NCBI GenBank assembly: GCA_965116445.1
Contig: OZ220688.1
Span: 3,410,001-3,474,000 of the forward strand
Length of the DNA stretch: 64,000 nucleotides
Source: Multivorans sp965116445
GTDB lineage: Bacteria; Acidobacteriota; Thermoanaerobaculia; Multivoradales; Multivoraceae
Direction: 5' to 3'
A program made the translations under genes and the position numbers. The notes under the pieces are model-generated. The model was not told where the DNA came from. It did no database searches and saw nothing but the letters and a program-made list of their open reading frames with translations. Of this stretch, positions 1 through 9,208 are shown piece after piece (position 1 is the stretch's first letter; each line of letters begins with the position of its first letter).

Positions 1-2
1 AC

Positions 3-568
<566 letters not shown>

Positions 569-572
<4 letters not shown>

Positions 573-1873
573 CCGGCCTCTCCCGCGATCGCCCACAGAT
601 GGCCGTCGGTGCGGATGTACCAGACGCCTCCGACCAGGGCGGGCGAGGCGATCGTCCGTTCGCCGATCCGGTTCACGTGGAGAAGCTCGAAGTCCGGCCC
701 CTCCTTGATCACGAAGGTCTCGCCGTTGTCGTTCGTGAAGAAGATCTTGCCTTCGAAGGCGACCGGCGCCGCCGAGAAGCCCTCCCGCATCCGTTCGCCC
801 AGGCGTTCCTGCCAGACGACCTCGCCGGCCTTTGCTTCGTAGACGGTGATCACGCTCGCCATGTCGTTGACCATGTAGAGGTAGTCGCCGACGAGCATCG
901 GCGCGACGACGAAGGGAGACCCCTTGGCGGCGCTCCAGACGATCCGGCTGTCCGTCACGTCGCCGTTGCCGCCGGGGCGGATCGCCAGGGTCGGTCCGGC
1001 GCGGCCCGAGGTGCTGAAGAGCAGATCGTGGCCGACGACGGGGCTCGGGATGACCTCGAAGGTCGTGCCGCCGGCGCGCCAGAGTTCGCGGCCGTCCTCC
1101 GGCGCGTAGGCGATCACGTGGTGCTGGCTGTTCACGACGATCTCGTCGCGCTCGTGGCCGTCGTCTGTGGTCACCGAGATTGCCGCGGGCGAACTCCAGC
1201 CGACTTGCGTGTCGCGCTCCGTGCGCCACAGCTCGTCACCTGTGCGGCGGTCGAACGCGGCGATGAAGGACGCGGAGCGCTGCTGCTCCTGGACCAGGAT
1301 CAGCCGGTCGCCGTGAAGCAGCGGCGACGAGGCGGTGCCGTGGAATGCGTTCAACTCGCCGAACGACTTGTGCCAGACGATCTCGCCTTCCATGTCGAGC
1401 GCGAGCAAGCCGTGGTTGCCGAAGTACGCGTAGACCCGCTCACCGTCCGTGGTCGGGGTCGAGGAGGCGTGGCCGTTCTTCGGGTAGGCGCGCTCGGGGT
1501 TCGCGTTGGGCGCCGCGGTGGTCCAGAGCCGCTCACCGCTCGCCCGGTCGAATGCGAGCACGGAGCGTTTCGCGCCGGCCGCCTCGGCGGTCGTCAGGAA
1601 CACAGCATCGCCCCAGACGATCGGGGAGGAGTTGCCCTTGCCCGGAACCGGGACCTTCCAGCGCACGTTCTCCTCGGGTCCCCAACGGTCGACGTAGCCG
1701 GCGCCCACAACTTCGCCCTGTCCACTGGGACCTCGCCACTGCGGCCAGGTTTCGGCGGGGTCGGCGGCGGCAGGCGTCATCCGCGCCCGCTCGCTGGCGG
1801 TGGCGGGGTCTGCGGCGAGCGTCGTGATCAGCAGGGCGGCGAGGAACAGTCGAGGCGGCGTCTTGGAAGTCAT
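569..1873 (-). CDS. Secreted PQQ-like beta-propeller repeat protein
   Basis: This 434-residue protein starts with a signal peptide (MTSKTPPRLFLAALLITTLA) and then shows repeated propeller blades with the PQQ-like pattern, for example VLAFDRASGERLW, LLALDMEGEIVW, FIAAFDRRTGDELW and VIAYAPEDGRELW. The opening WPQWRGPSGQG is typical of propeller proteins of Acidobacteriota and Planctomycetes that resemble BamB and quinoprotein dehydrogenases. I see no heme motif and no clear PQQ active-site set, so binding of PQQ is uncertain. The start chosen is the ATG directly before the signal peptide; the frame stays open for 36 further codons upstream but those look non-coding. A TATCAT box lies six bases before the ATG, and no Shine-Dalgarno sequence is visible. 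Confidence 0.82.
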
Positions 1874-1879
1874 GGCGGA

Positions 1880-1885
1880 ATGATA
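1880..1885 (-). promoter_or_regulatory. Putative -10 box of a leaderless transcript
   Basis: TATCAT read on the minus strand sits six bases before the ATG at 1873. That is the usual -10 to +1 distance, so transcription would begin at or next to the start codon. No -35 element is obvious. The same arrangement recurs at other genes of this window. Confidence 0.4.
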
Positions 1886-1916
1886 GAACCTTTGGCCGGC
1901 CCGACGCGGCAGAATC

Positions 1917-1967
1917 CGGGTGCGCCAGCGCCCCCGCCGGCATCCGGCGCGAAGCGCCGGATTCTGA
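1917..1967. repeat. REP-like palindromic element, family A with extra hairpin
   Basis: The element opens with GGGTGCGCCAGC and contains CCGGCGCGAAGCGCCGG, a perfect 7-bp stem with a GAA loop. A near copy lies at 5209-5258. It occupies the gap between divergent genes. Confidence 0.6.
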
Positions 1968-2020
1968 TTGCTGGCGCCCAAGCTTCAAGCCTGAATCCAG
2001 ACACTGAGGGAACTCCGAGG

Positions 2021-3013
2021 ATGAGCGACACCTTTCAAGCAGTCGTCGTCGACAAGGTCGACGATCAGCACACGGCCGGCCTCCGGGACCTGACTCCGGG
2101 CGACTTGCCCGAGCACGACGTCCTGGTCGACGTGGAGTACTCCACCCTGAACTACAAGGACGGCCTGGCGATCAGCGGCGCCGCGCCGATCTGCCGTTCC
2201 GTGCCCATGGTCTGCGGCATCGATCTGGCGGGCACGGTGGCCGAGTCCGCCTCGGATTCGTTCGCGCCGGGCGACCGCGTGCTGGTCAACGGCTACGGGC
2301 TGAGCGAGAGTCACTGGGGCGGCTACTCGCAGCGGGCGCGGATGAAGTCGGAATGGCTCGTTCCGGTGCCGGACGCCTTCACGAACCAGCAGGCGATGGC
2401 GATCGGCACCGCCGGCTACACGGCGATGCTCTGCGTCATGGCGCTGCAGGATCACGGGGTCGTGCCGGAGAGCGGCGACGTCGTGGTGACCGGCGCCGCC
2501 GGTGGCGTGGGCTCCGTGGCCGTGGCGTTGCTCGCGCGGGCCGGCTATCGGGTGATCGCCTCCACCGGGCGCGAGGCGGAACATGACTACCTGAGCAGTC
2601 TGGGCGCCGCCGACTTCATCGCCCGCGACACGCTGTCCGCCAAGCCGCGGCCGATCGGCCGGGAGAACTGGGCTGGCGCGGTGGACGTGGTCGGGTCTTC
2701 GACGCTGGCGAACCTGATCGCCCAGACCCGCTACGGTGGCTGTGTGGCCGCCTGCGGACTGGCCGGCGGCATGGACCTGCCGTCGAGCGTCTATCCGTTC
2801 ATTCTGCGCAGCGTGGTGTTGGCGGGCGTCGACTCCGTGATGGCGCCGATGGACCTGAGGCTGGAGGCCTGGCGCCGGCTGGCGACGGAACTGCCCGCCG
2901 ATCTGTTGTCCGAGATGACATCGGTCGAGCCGATGAGCCGGATCGAGGAACTGGCGGCGTCGATTTTGGCGGGCCAGACGCGGGGCCGGGTCGTCATCGA
3001 CGTGAACGCCTGA
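2021..3013 (+). CDS. acuI: AcuI/YhdH-type acryloyl-CoA reductase, zinc-free MDR family
   Basis: This 330-residue protein matches the AcuI/YhdH branch of medium-chain dehydrogenases/reductases: LNYKDGLAISG near residue 40, the substrate-side segment VPMVCGIDLAGTV, the nucleotide-binding VVTGAAGGVGSVAVALLA near residue 155, and the closing GRVVIDVNA. Known members use NADPH to reduce acryloyl-CoA to propionyl-CoA in 3-hydroxypropionate or DMSP metabolism. The zinc ligands of the alcohol dehydrogenases are absent, as expected. The start is the ATG at 2021, preceded by GAGGGAACTCC. The upstream open frame on this strand is the antisense of the divergent propeller gene and is not part of the protein. 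The last codons merge into a 22-bp tandem repeat. Confidence 0.85.
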   Translation: MSDTFQAVVVDKVDDQHTAGLRDLTPGDLPEHDVLVDVEYSTLNYKDGLAISGAAPICRSVPMVCGIDLAGTVAESASDSFAPGDRVLVNGYGLSESHWGGYSQRARMKSEWLVPVPDAFTNQQAMAIGTAGYTAMLCVMALQDHGVVPESGDVVVTGAAGGVGSVAVALLARAGYRVIASTGREAEHDYLSSLGAADFIARDTLSAKPRPIGRENWAGAVDVVGSSTLANLIAQTRYGGCVAACGLAGGMDLPSSVYPFILRSVVLAGVDSVMAPMDLRLEAWRRLATELPADLLSEMTSVEPMSRIEELAASILAGQTRGRVVIDVNA

Positions 3014-3095
3014 GCAGGTCCACGTGAGCGCCTGAGCAGGTCCACGTGAGCGCGTGAGCAGGTTGACGTCAAGGCCGAGCACGTCCACGTCAATG
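3008..3095. repeat. 22-bp tandem repeat, four units
   Basis: Four units begin at 3008, 3030, 3052 and 3074. Units one and two are nearly identical (GCCTGAGCAGGTCCACGTGA as core), and units three and four have drifted. The first unit includes the stop codon of the AcuI-type gene, and the segment just before it (GACGTGAAC) looks like a further degenerate half unit. Confidence 0.85.
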
Positions 3096-3125
3096 CGCGC
3101 GAGCAACGCAGAGGGGAGGAGTCGG

Positions 3126-5189
3126 ATGGAGCCAGGAAAGCGGCTGGAGACCCTGGCGGCGACTCTCTGCCTCCTCGTGGCCGCCGTTCCGGGCGCGGCC
3201 CAGGACAGCGAGTGGTCGGTGACCACCGGCGACAAGGGCGGGCAGCGCTACTCGCCGCTCGACGGGATCGATGCGGGCAACGTCGGCGATCTCGAGATCG
3301 CCTGGCGCTGGTCGTCTCCCGACAACGATCGGGTCGCGGAGGATCGACGGCTGCGGAGCCGCCGGATGCAGCCAGGCGGCCACCAGGTCACGCCGATCAA
3401 GATCGGCAGCCGCCTGTACGCGACGACCGGCCTGAGCCAGATCGCCGCGGTCGATCCGGGGACGGGCGAGACGGAGTGGGTCTACGACCCGGAGTCCTAC
3501 GACGCGGGCCGGCCGACGAACCTCGGCTTCGTTCACCGGGGCGCCAGCTACTGGCCTGGCAGACCGGCCGCCGACGGCGCGGAGGCGGTGCCGGCGCGGC
3601 TCTTCTACGGCACCGGCGACGCGCGGCTCCTGGCGGTCGATCCGTTCACGGGCGAACCGGTCGGCAGCTTCGGCGACGGCGGAGCGGTCGATCTGACCTC
3701 GGGGCTGCGCCGCGAGGTGCGGCGGCGGCGTGCCTACGCGGTGAGTTCGCCGGTCATGGTCTGCCGGGACACCGTGATCGTCGGCGCGTCGATCTCGGAC
3801 GCACCGAACCATCCGGACGCGCCGCCCGGGGACGTCCGCGGCTTCGACCCGGTGACCGGCGAACTGCGCTGGACCTTCCACTCGATTCCGGAGCCGGGAG
3901 AGCTCGGGCACGAGACCTGGGAGAACGATTCCTGGCAGTACACGGGCAACGCGAACGTGTGGACGCTGATCACGGCGGACGAGGAGCTCGGGCTCGTCTA
4001 CCTGCCGTTCGGCACGCCGACGAACGACTGGTACGGCGGCCACCGGCTGGGCGACAACCTGTTCGCGGAGTCCCTCGTGGCGCTCGACTGCGAGACGGGC
4101 GAGCGGGCCTGGCACTTCCAGGCGGTCCGGCATGGCCTCTGGGACTACGACCTGGTCACGCCGCCGATCCTGGGCGAGGTCGAGGTCGACGGCCGTGAGG
4201 TCAAGGTCGCCGCGCAGCTCAGCAAGCAGGGCTTCGTCTACGTCTTCGATCGGGAGACGGGCGAGCCCGTGTGGCCGATCGAGGACCGTCCGGTGCCGCG
4301 GAGCACCGTTCCCGGCGAGCGCTCGGCGCGGACCCAGCCGTTCCCGACCCGGCCGCCGGCGTACGAACCTCAGGGGATGCACGAGGGCCAGTTGATCGAC
4401 TTCACGCCGGAGATCCTCTCCCGGGCGAAGGAGATCCTGGAGCAGTACGAATACGGTCCGCTCTACACGCCGCCGTCGCTGCGGGGGACCTGGAACCTGC
4501 CGGGGTGGGGCGGCGGCGCGAGCTGGCCCGGCGGCGCCTTCGACCCGGAGACCGGCTGGCTCTACGTGCCGTCGTTCAACCGGCCGGTCGTGCTGACGAT
4601 CAAGAAGCCGGATCCGAACCGGTCGTCCTTCGACTACATCGGTTCGATCCAGACCAGCCCGCCGGGTCCGTTCGGACTGCCGATCGTCAAGCCGCCGTAC
4701 AGCCGGCTGACGGCCTACGACCTGAACCGCGGCGAGATCGAGTGGATGCGGCCGCTGGGCCAGGGACCGACCGGACATCCGGCGATCCGCGACCTTGATT
4801 TGGCGCCGATGGGCTCGGGTTCCCGCGCCCATGTGCTCCTGACGCCGGAACTGCTGTTCGTGGCCCAGGAGGCTGCGCTACACCCGGACGCCGAGATGGA
4901 AGCCGCCTCTCTGGATCTCGAGTCGACGGCGCTCGAAGACCTCGCCGTGGCGGACGAGGCGACCGCGGCGCTCGTCGCCGAGGTCGCCGCGAGCCGCGAC
5001 TGGCGGTTCGATCCATCGACCGTCTCCGCTCTCGACAAGACGACCGGCGAGACGTTGTGGTCCGTCGAGGTCGCCGCCGGGGTCGGCGGATCGCCGATGA
5101 CCTACCGGCACGAGGGCCGTCAGTACGTCGTCGTCGCCGTCGGCGGCAGCGGCGCCCCGTCCGAACTGATCGCCTACGCACTGCCGTAG
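3126..5189 (+). CDS. Periplasmic PQQ-dependent dehydrogenase, glucose dehydrogenase-like
   Basis: The 687-residue product has a signal peptide (MEPGKRLETLAATLCLLVAA, cleavage after AAQ) and the eight-bladed quinoprotein fold. Visible marks are GGQRYSPLDGIDAGNVGDLE, HRGASYWPG, NDSWQYTGNANVWT, HGLWDYDLVTPPIL and the repeated AVDPGTGE and AYDLNRGEIEW blades. It resembles the C-terminal catalytic part of membrane glucose dehydrogenase but lacks the five-helix membrane anchor, so it should be a soluble periplasmic sugar or alcohol dehydrogenase. An insertion rich in Ala and Glu lies at about residues 580-625, before the last blade. The start has a strong GAGGGGAGGA upstream. No dedicated cytochrome is adjacent, so the electron acceptor is unknown. 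Confidence 0.87.
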   Translation: MEPGKRLETLAATLCLLVAAVPGAAQDSEWSVTTGDKGGQRYSPLDGIDAGNVGDLEIAWRWSSPDNDRVAEDRRLRSRRMQPGGHQVTPIKIGSRLYATTGLSQIAAVDPGTGETEWVYDPESYDAGRPTNLGFVHRGASYWPGRPAADGAEAVPARLFYGTGDARLLAVDPFTGEPVGSFGDGGAVDLTSGLRREVRRRRAYAVSSPVMVCRDTVIVGASISDAPNHPDAPPGDVRGFDPVTGELRWTFHSIPEPGELGHETWENDSWQYTGNANVWTLITADEELGLVYLPFGTPTNDWYGGHRLGDNLFAESLVALDCETGERAWHFQAVRHGLWDYDLVTPPILGEVEVDGREVKVAAQLSKQGFVYVFDRETGEPVWPIEDRPVPRSTVPGERSARTQPFPTRPPAYEPQGMHEGQLIDFTPEILSRAKEILEQYEYGPLYTPPSLRGTWNLPGWGGGASWPGGAFDPETGWLYVPSFNRPVVLTIKKPDPNRSSFDYIGSIQTSPPGPFGLPIVKPPYSRLTAYDLNRGEIEWMRPLGQGPTGHPAIRDLDLAPMGSGSRAHVLLTPELLFVAQEAALHPDAEMEAASLDLESTALEDLAVADEATAALVAEVAASRDWRFDPSTVSALDKTTGETLWSVEVAAGVGGSPMTYRHEGRQYVVVAVGGSGAPSELIAYALP

Positions 5190-5208
5190 GAGGTCGCGCG
5201 GGCGAAAC

Positions 5209-5258
5209 CGGGTGCGCCGGCCTTCTGGCCGGCACTCGGCGCGAAGCGCCGGCTTCTG
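5209..5258. repeat. REP-like palindromic element, family A with extra hairpin
   Basis: GGGTGCGCCGGCC and GGCCGGCACTCGGCGC form nested palindromes followed by a GCGAAGCGCC hairpin. It is closely related to the copy at 1917-1967 and lies just downstream of the PQQ dehydrogenase stop codon. Confidence 0.6.
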
Positions 5259-5385
5259 CCGCCCCAAGGCAGACCGGGGAGCATGCGTAGCCGACGCGCA
5301 TGGAACTGGCCGGATGCAACGGCGAGGAAGTGCGCGCGTACAATGACGCGACGGCAACGACATCGACGAGCTGAGGAGAACGAGC

Positions 5386-6354
5386 ATGAAGCGACTGCCC
5401 GAAACGACGACCTGGGGGTGGCTGGTTGTGGCCGTCTCCGTTCTACTGCTGGCGACGACCGGAGGAGCCGCGATGGCCAGTGACCTGATGGACCGCGTGG
5501 AACACGGCTACGCCGACTCCGACGGCGTGAAGATCCACTACGCGTCGATTGGCGAGGGCCCCCTGGTCGTCATGATCCACGGCTTCCCGGACTTCTGGTA
5601 CTCGTGGCGCCACCAGATGGAGGAACTGTCGAGCGACTTCCAGGTCGTCGCAATCGACCAGCGCGGGTACAACAAGAGCGACTCGCCCGACGGCGAAGAG
5701 AACTACAACATGCGCTACCTCGTCGGCGACGTCGCGGCGGTGATCCGTCACCTGGGCCGCGACAAGGCGACGATCGTCGGCCACGACTGGGGCGGCGCCG
5801 TCGCCTGGCAGTTCGCGTTTCACGTTCCCCAGATGACGGAGCGGCTGATCATCCTGAACCTGCCGCACCCGAACGGCATGGCTCGGGAACTCGCGAACAA
5901 CGAGGAACAGCAGGCGAACAGCGACTACGCCCGCAAGTTCCAGGAAGGCAGCGCCAGCGACTCGGACATCCTCTTCGGCATGCCGATGAACCCCCAGACC
6001 CTCGCCTTCTGGGTCCAGGACCCAGAAGCGAAGAAGCACTATCAGGCTGCCTTCGAACGCTCCGACTTCGACGCGATGCTCGCCTACTACAAGCAGAACT
6101 ACCCGCGCGAAGGCGGTGGCGGCATCGGCCAGGCCCCGGGACAGGAGCTGCCCCGTCTGGGCATGCCGGTGCTTCAGTTCCACGGCCTGGACGACACCGC
6201 GCTCCACTCGGACGGCCTGAACAACACCTGGGACTGGCTCGACAGCGACCTGACCCTGGTCACCGTCCCCGGCGCTGACCACTTCGTCCAGGAGGACGCG
6301 GCCGACCTCGTCGCGACGACGATGAAGTGGTGGCTGTTGTCGCGGGTGGAGTAG
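5386..6354 (+). CDS. Exported alpha/beta hydrolase, epoxide hydrolase or dehalogenase type
   Basis: The 322-residue protein begins with an export signal (WGWLVVAVSVLLLATTG). It then shows the oxyanion-hole motif MIHGFPDFWYSW, the nucleophile elbow VGHDWGG with Asp as nucleophile, and the catalytic His in PGADHFVQED. Asp in the elbow places it with epoxide hydrolases and haloalkane dehalogenases rather than Ser esterases; the substrate cannot be told. The start is backed by GAGGAG upstream. From codon ~142 onward its DNA is duplicated almost perfectly at 9209-9744, behind an accessory block, so this intact copy is probably the ancestral gene. Confidence 0.87.
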   Translation: MKRLPETTTWGWLVVAVSVLLLATTGGAAMASDLMDRVEHGYADSDGVKIHYASIGEGPLVVMIHGFPDFWYSWRHQMEELSSDFQVVAIDQRGYNKSDSPDGEENYNMRYLVGDVAAVIRHLGRDKATIVGHDWGGAVAWQFAFHVPQMTERLIILNLPHPNGMARELANNEEQQANSDYARKFQEGSASDSDILFGMPMNPQTLAFWVQDPEAKKHYQAAFERSDFDAMLAYYKQNYPREGGGGIGQAPGQELPRLGMPVLQFHGLDDTALHSDGLNNTWDWLDSDLTLVTVPGADHFVQEDAADLVATTMKWWLLSRVE

Positions 6355-6381
6355 CGGCGGCCAGAGCAGGCGAGCGGGGCC

Positions 6382-7419
6382 GTGGCATGGCAGCGCAGGG
6401 ATCGCTTCACCACCACGCCGAGCAGGGTGGAGGTGAGCGTCCGTGCCATCCCTCTCCTGGAGCCTGGCGGATGGAGGCTCCTTTCCATCGACGAGGTGCC
6501 CTTGGTCGGCACGGTGCCGAAGGACTACCTCGCCTATGGCGCTCCGCGCTTGTCGGGAAAGGACGAACGTCGGGACAGCCTGTCCCTTGGGGACTGTGGC
6601 TACATCGCCAAGAAGGGTCGGTTCCGGGCGGATGCCCGTGAGTGCGTCACGGAGGAGATCATCTCGAAGATCGGAGCGATGCTCCCGGTGCGGATGGCCC
6701 GGTCGCGGCTCGTTCGGGTGGCGAAGGACGACGTGCGGTTCCTTTCTCGCGACTTCGTGCACGTCGAACACCAAGCGCTTCGCCACGGCATTGAGCTTGC
6801 CGCTACCTACTTCGACTCGACACCGGAGGAGGTGGCCGCCACCTTTGGGCTTGCCGACCGTAAGGAAGAGCGACAGTTCTACACGGTGGGGAACATGCTG
6901 ACGATTCTGAAGGCGCTCTATGGCGAGGACTCGGGGGCGCTTGCAGTGGACTTCGTCAAGATGCTCGCGTTCGATGCGTTCGTCGGTGCACCGGATCGCC
7001 ACGGCATGAACTGGGGAGTCCTGGAGTCCCTCGACCCGGGTGGTGCACCTGTGCGATTCGCGCCGATCTTCGACACGGCCCGGGGTCTCTTCGTCAATCA
7101 CTCCGATGCCGACTTGGCTCGGCAAGCAGAGCGACTGGGACAGGGGTTCGTCGAACGGTATGCTCTTCGTTCGCGGCCGATTCTCTCGGTGGGAGGAGCG
7201 GTGAACCAGAATCACTTCGGACTTGTGGCGGGAATCGCCCGGGAACACCCGGATCTCTTCCCTGCGATGCAGGCCGTCTTCGACGCGGTGTCCGCTCCGA
7301 CGATCGAGAGGATGCTCCAGCGACGGTTCCGGCGCATCATCACCCAACAACGCATCAAGCTCATCGTGGATCTGCTGGAGTTTCGGATTAGCCGGCTACG
7401 TGAGGAGAATCGGCCATGA
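6382..7419 (+). CDS. HipA-like (HipT/CtkA type) kinase-fold protein
   Basis: The 345-residue protein carries the HipA C-terminal kinase fold only. CGYIAKKGRF may supply the ATP-binding Lys, DAFVGAPDRHGMNWGVLE is the catalytic loop with its Asp, and APIFDTARGLF is the DFG-like metal site. Such proteins phosphorylate serines on targets such as tRNA synthetases and act as growth-arrest toxins. The start is a GTG; another GTG 15 codons in is possible. The next gene overlaps by four bases (ATGA) and encodes the HipA N-terminal domain. This pair therefore looks like a split HipA, as in HipBST, but in the reverse order and with no HipB-like repressor nearby. Activity and target are inferred, not shown. 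Confidence 0.72.
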   Translation: MAWQRRDRFTTTPSRVEVSVRAIPLLEPGGWRLLSIDEVPLVGTVPKDYLAYGAPRLSGKDERRDSLSLGDCGYIAKKGRFRADARECVTEEIISKIGAMLPVRMARSRLVRVAKDDVRFLSRDFVHVEHQALRHGIELAATYFDSTPEEVAATFGLADRKEERQFYTVGNMLTILKALYGEDSGALAVDFVKMLAFDAFVGAPDRHGMNWGVLESLDPGGAPVRFAPIFDTARGLFVNHSDADLARQAERLGQGFVERYALRSRPILSVGGAVNQNHFGLVAGIAREHPDLFPAMQAVFDAVSAPTIERMLQRRFRRIITQQRIKLIVDLLEFRISRLREENRP

Positions 7420-7901
7420 GCAAGCCAGTTCAGAGGGCCTTGGACCAACTACTTCGGGTCTCGGGGATTCGTCGCCAGCGCGTCGCCTCGGGCGAGACGA
7501 CGGGGAAGCGGCTTGAGGTCGTCCGGCGGAGCAGAGCGCGCGGCCGGGAGCTGATCGGGGAACTGTACTGCGAAGATGGCGGGTTCGTCTTTCGCTATGA
7601 ACCGAGCTACGACGGGCCGCCGATCTCAGCGTTCCCGAAGAAAGGCCGTAACTACAAGAGTCCAGTTCTGTGGCCGTTCTTCGAGGTGCGGAAACCGCCG
7701 GCCAGCCGGAAGGACGTCCAGGATGTCATGAAGGGCATCAACTCCGACGACCCTCTCGAGATGCTCGCGGCGCTCGGTGGAGTCTCGGTGACGAACCCCT
7801 ACGAACTGCGTGTTCCGGGCGCAGGCGCTGAAGGTCACCGTGGCCCGCATTCGGGCGTTCTGACAGCAGGGCGCCCTGAGCCCCCTGATCGCCGCCGTTA
7901 G
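7416..7901 (+). CDS. HipA N-terminal domain protein (HipS-like), 3' end probably altered
   Basis: Residues ~45-115 match the HipA N-terminal (couple_hipA) domain: GELYCEDGGFVFRYEPSY, then KSPVLWPFFEVRKPPASRKD, where full-length HipA proteins have the L-x-PFFE motif. In HipBST systems the separate HipS protein neutralises the HipT kinase, so this is a plausible antitoxin for the upstream gene. The two genes overlap as ATGA and are probably translated together. After NPYELRV the sequence (about 35 residues) becomes low-complexity and coincides with a repeat shared with 18 kb, so the original 3' end was likely replaced by recombination. Confidence 0.65.
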   Translation: MSKPVQRALDQLLRVSGIRRQRVASGETTGKRLEVVRRSRARGRELIGELYCEDGGFVFRYEPSYDGPPISAFPKKGRNYKSPVLWPFFEVRKPPASRKDVQDVMKGINSDDPLEMLAALGGVSVTNPYELRVPGAGAEGHRGPHSGVLTAGRPEPPDRRR

Positions 7902-8055
7902 TAGGTGCTTCTCCTGGGTGAACTCGTTCGAGCAGCGATTCCGCGTAGCGGACCATCTTCTCCAGCGGAGTCAGGCGAAGGTCGACCTTGTTGAGTTCGG
8001 CGATCACGACGGGGCAGCCGACTGCGGCCAGGCGGTTGGCGTACCTGACGATCTC
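7840..8055. repeat. Dispersed repeat, copy 1 (defence-gene remnant)
   Basis: About 215 bp match 18065-18280 with a constant offset near 10,225, for example GCATTCGGGC, TGACAGCAGGG, GTGAACTCGTTCGAGCAGCG and CAGCGGAGTCAG. On the minus strand the left end begins an ATGCGGGCCACG start like the MRTTLT start of the antitoxin at 18075. The shared block therefore spans the end of one gene and the start of an antitoxin gene. Confidence 0.75.
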
Positions 8056-8233
8056 GGAAGGTTCGGTCACGCGTTCGTCTTCTGGCCCCAGGCTGGCCGC
8101 GGCCACCACGGCGAGCAACTCGCACAGTTCGGGCGACATGTTCACGGACGCGGTGTCCTTGAACTTGTAGCTGGTCTGCCTCGCCTCGGCCTCATCCCGA
8201 AGCTCCAGGCTGGCTTCGTTTGCCGAAGCGCTC
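7905..8233 (-). pseudogene. Remnant of a small defence-associated gene downstream of a DndD-like ATPase
   Basis: On the minus strand this segment reads as a coherent protein stretch (YKFKDTASVNMSPELCELL, SEIVRYANRLAAVG, LRLTPLEKMVRYAESLLERV), but it has no clear start of its own and runs in a different frame from the ATPase remnant upstream. I do not recognise the family with certainty; it has the look of the short accessory proteins that sit beside DndD-like ATPases. Part of it recurs in degraded form at 18140-18280 (ANRLA and DLRLTPLEKVVRHA), which shows it was once a real gene. Confidence 0.5.
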
Positions 8234-9089
8234 GCGCTCGCGATGTCGGCGGAGAGCCGTTTCTTGCGTTCGGACCAGTCCGCGGGCGTCCTCGCTGTCC
8301 GATGGTGAGCGGCCGCTTCGTAGAGCCGCCCTGTTCCACGCGATCCTCCAGGCGATCCTGCTCGCCTTGGAGTTCGTCGAGTTGGTGGTTCTTGACCGCC
8401 CTGGTCGCTTCGCTCCCGAAGTTGCGCGCAGCCTTCCGCAGGCGGTCCGCCGCAGCCTCGAACACATCGATGCCAAGGAGGCTTCGGACGGCGCCCGTCG
8501 TCTTCCTTTCGACCTCGTGGACGCTGATCTGGCGGTTCTCCGTGCCGCCCACGAAGTCGGCCGCCTGATCGGCGTCCATCACGAAGAAGTCGCGGGGGTC
8601 CCAGGGGAGCAACTGCTGAACGGCCGCCGCCACGCCCACGTTTGCGGGTTCCCAGGCGCCCGAATCCACTCGCTTCATCAGCGAGGGCATCTCGTGGCGA
8701 CGCTCGAAGTCCGGCTCGTCGTTGCGGGCCGCATCGCGTCCAACTGTCGTGACCGACCGGCTGAGCAGGTAGGCGTCCGTCCTGGAGCCAGCGGCGGGAT
8801 CGTGTCGGTCGGAGCCGCCGGTCTCGAGTTCGATCGTCACCGTCGTCTGGATTCCCTCCTTGTTCGGGCGCCACCAGGCAGGATGCACGGAGTAGAGTTT
8901 CGGGCTTGCTCCGGGCAGCCCCTTCTCTCCGTACATTCCCCACAGGACGGCGCGCAGAAAGGTCGTCTTGCCCGATCCGTTCTCGGCGCGGATGACCGTC
9001 AGCGGGCGGTCCGGATCCGTCGACGGCTCGACCTCCAGTTGCTCGAAGACGGCGAAGTTGCGGATCTCGATGCGCCTGAACTTCAGCAT
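8142..9089 (-). pseudogene. Broken DndD/SMC-like AAA ATPase
   Basis: The first ~230 codons are convincing: MLKFRRIEIRNFAVFEQLEV, the Walker A AENGSGKTTFLRAVLWGMYG, and DPRDFFVMDADQAADFVGG. This is the pattern of DndD and related SMC-like ATPases of phosphorothioation and other DNA-defence systems. After the EGEQDRLEDRVEQGG region, near 8330, the frame degenerates into Arg/Pro-rich sequence, and homologous-looking sequence resumes in another frame. The coiled-coil arm, Walker B and C-terminus are missing, so it cannot make a working ATPase. No DndB, C or E homologue is next to it. On the plus strand the following sequence is a misplaced hydrolase fragment. Confidence 0.7.
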
Positions 9090-9208
9090 TCTCCGTCTCC
9101 GGCCGCGGCCCGGCTGCTTCCGGCCTGTTTCCTGGCCAACTCGCGCACCATGGAGTCGACCTCCTGCTGCACGTTCCGTGGACGGCGGGAATGGAGGTCC
9201 TCGACCGT

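Noticed and set aside
599..2020. A long N-terminal extension of the AcuI-type protein
   Set aside because: The extension is the exact antisense of the propeller gene, and family members begin where a Shine-Dalgarno-supported ATG occurs at 2021.
1985..5343. Several long antisense frames over the AcuI-type and PQQ dehydrogenase genes
   Set aside because: They are Arg/Pro/Ala-rich, have no motifs and mirror third-codon GC bias of the real genes.
7905..9089. A working Dnd phosphorothioation system
   Set aside because: The only Dnd-like gene is frameshifted and truncated and no DndA, B, C or E gene is near.
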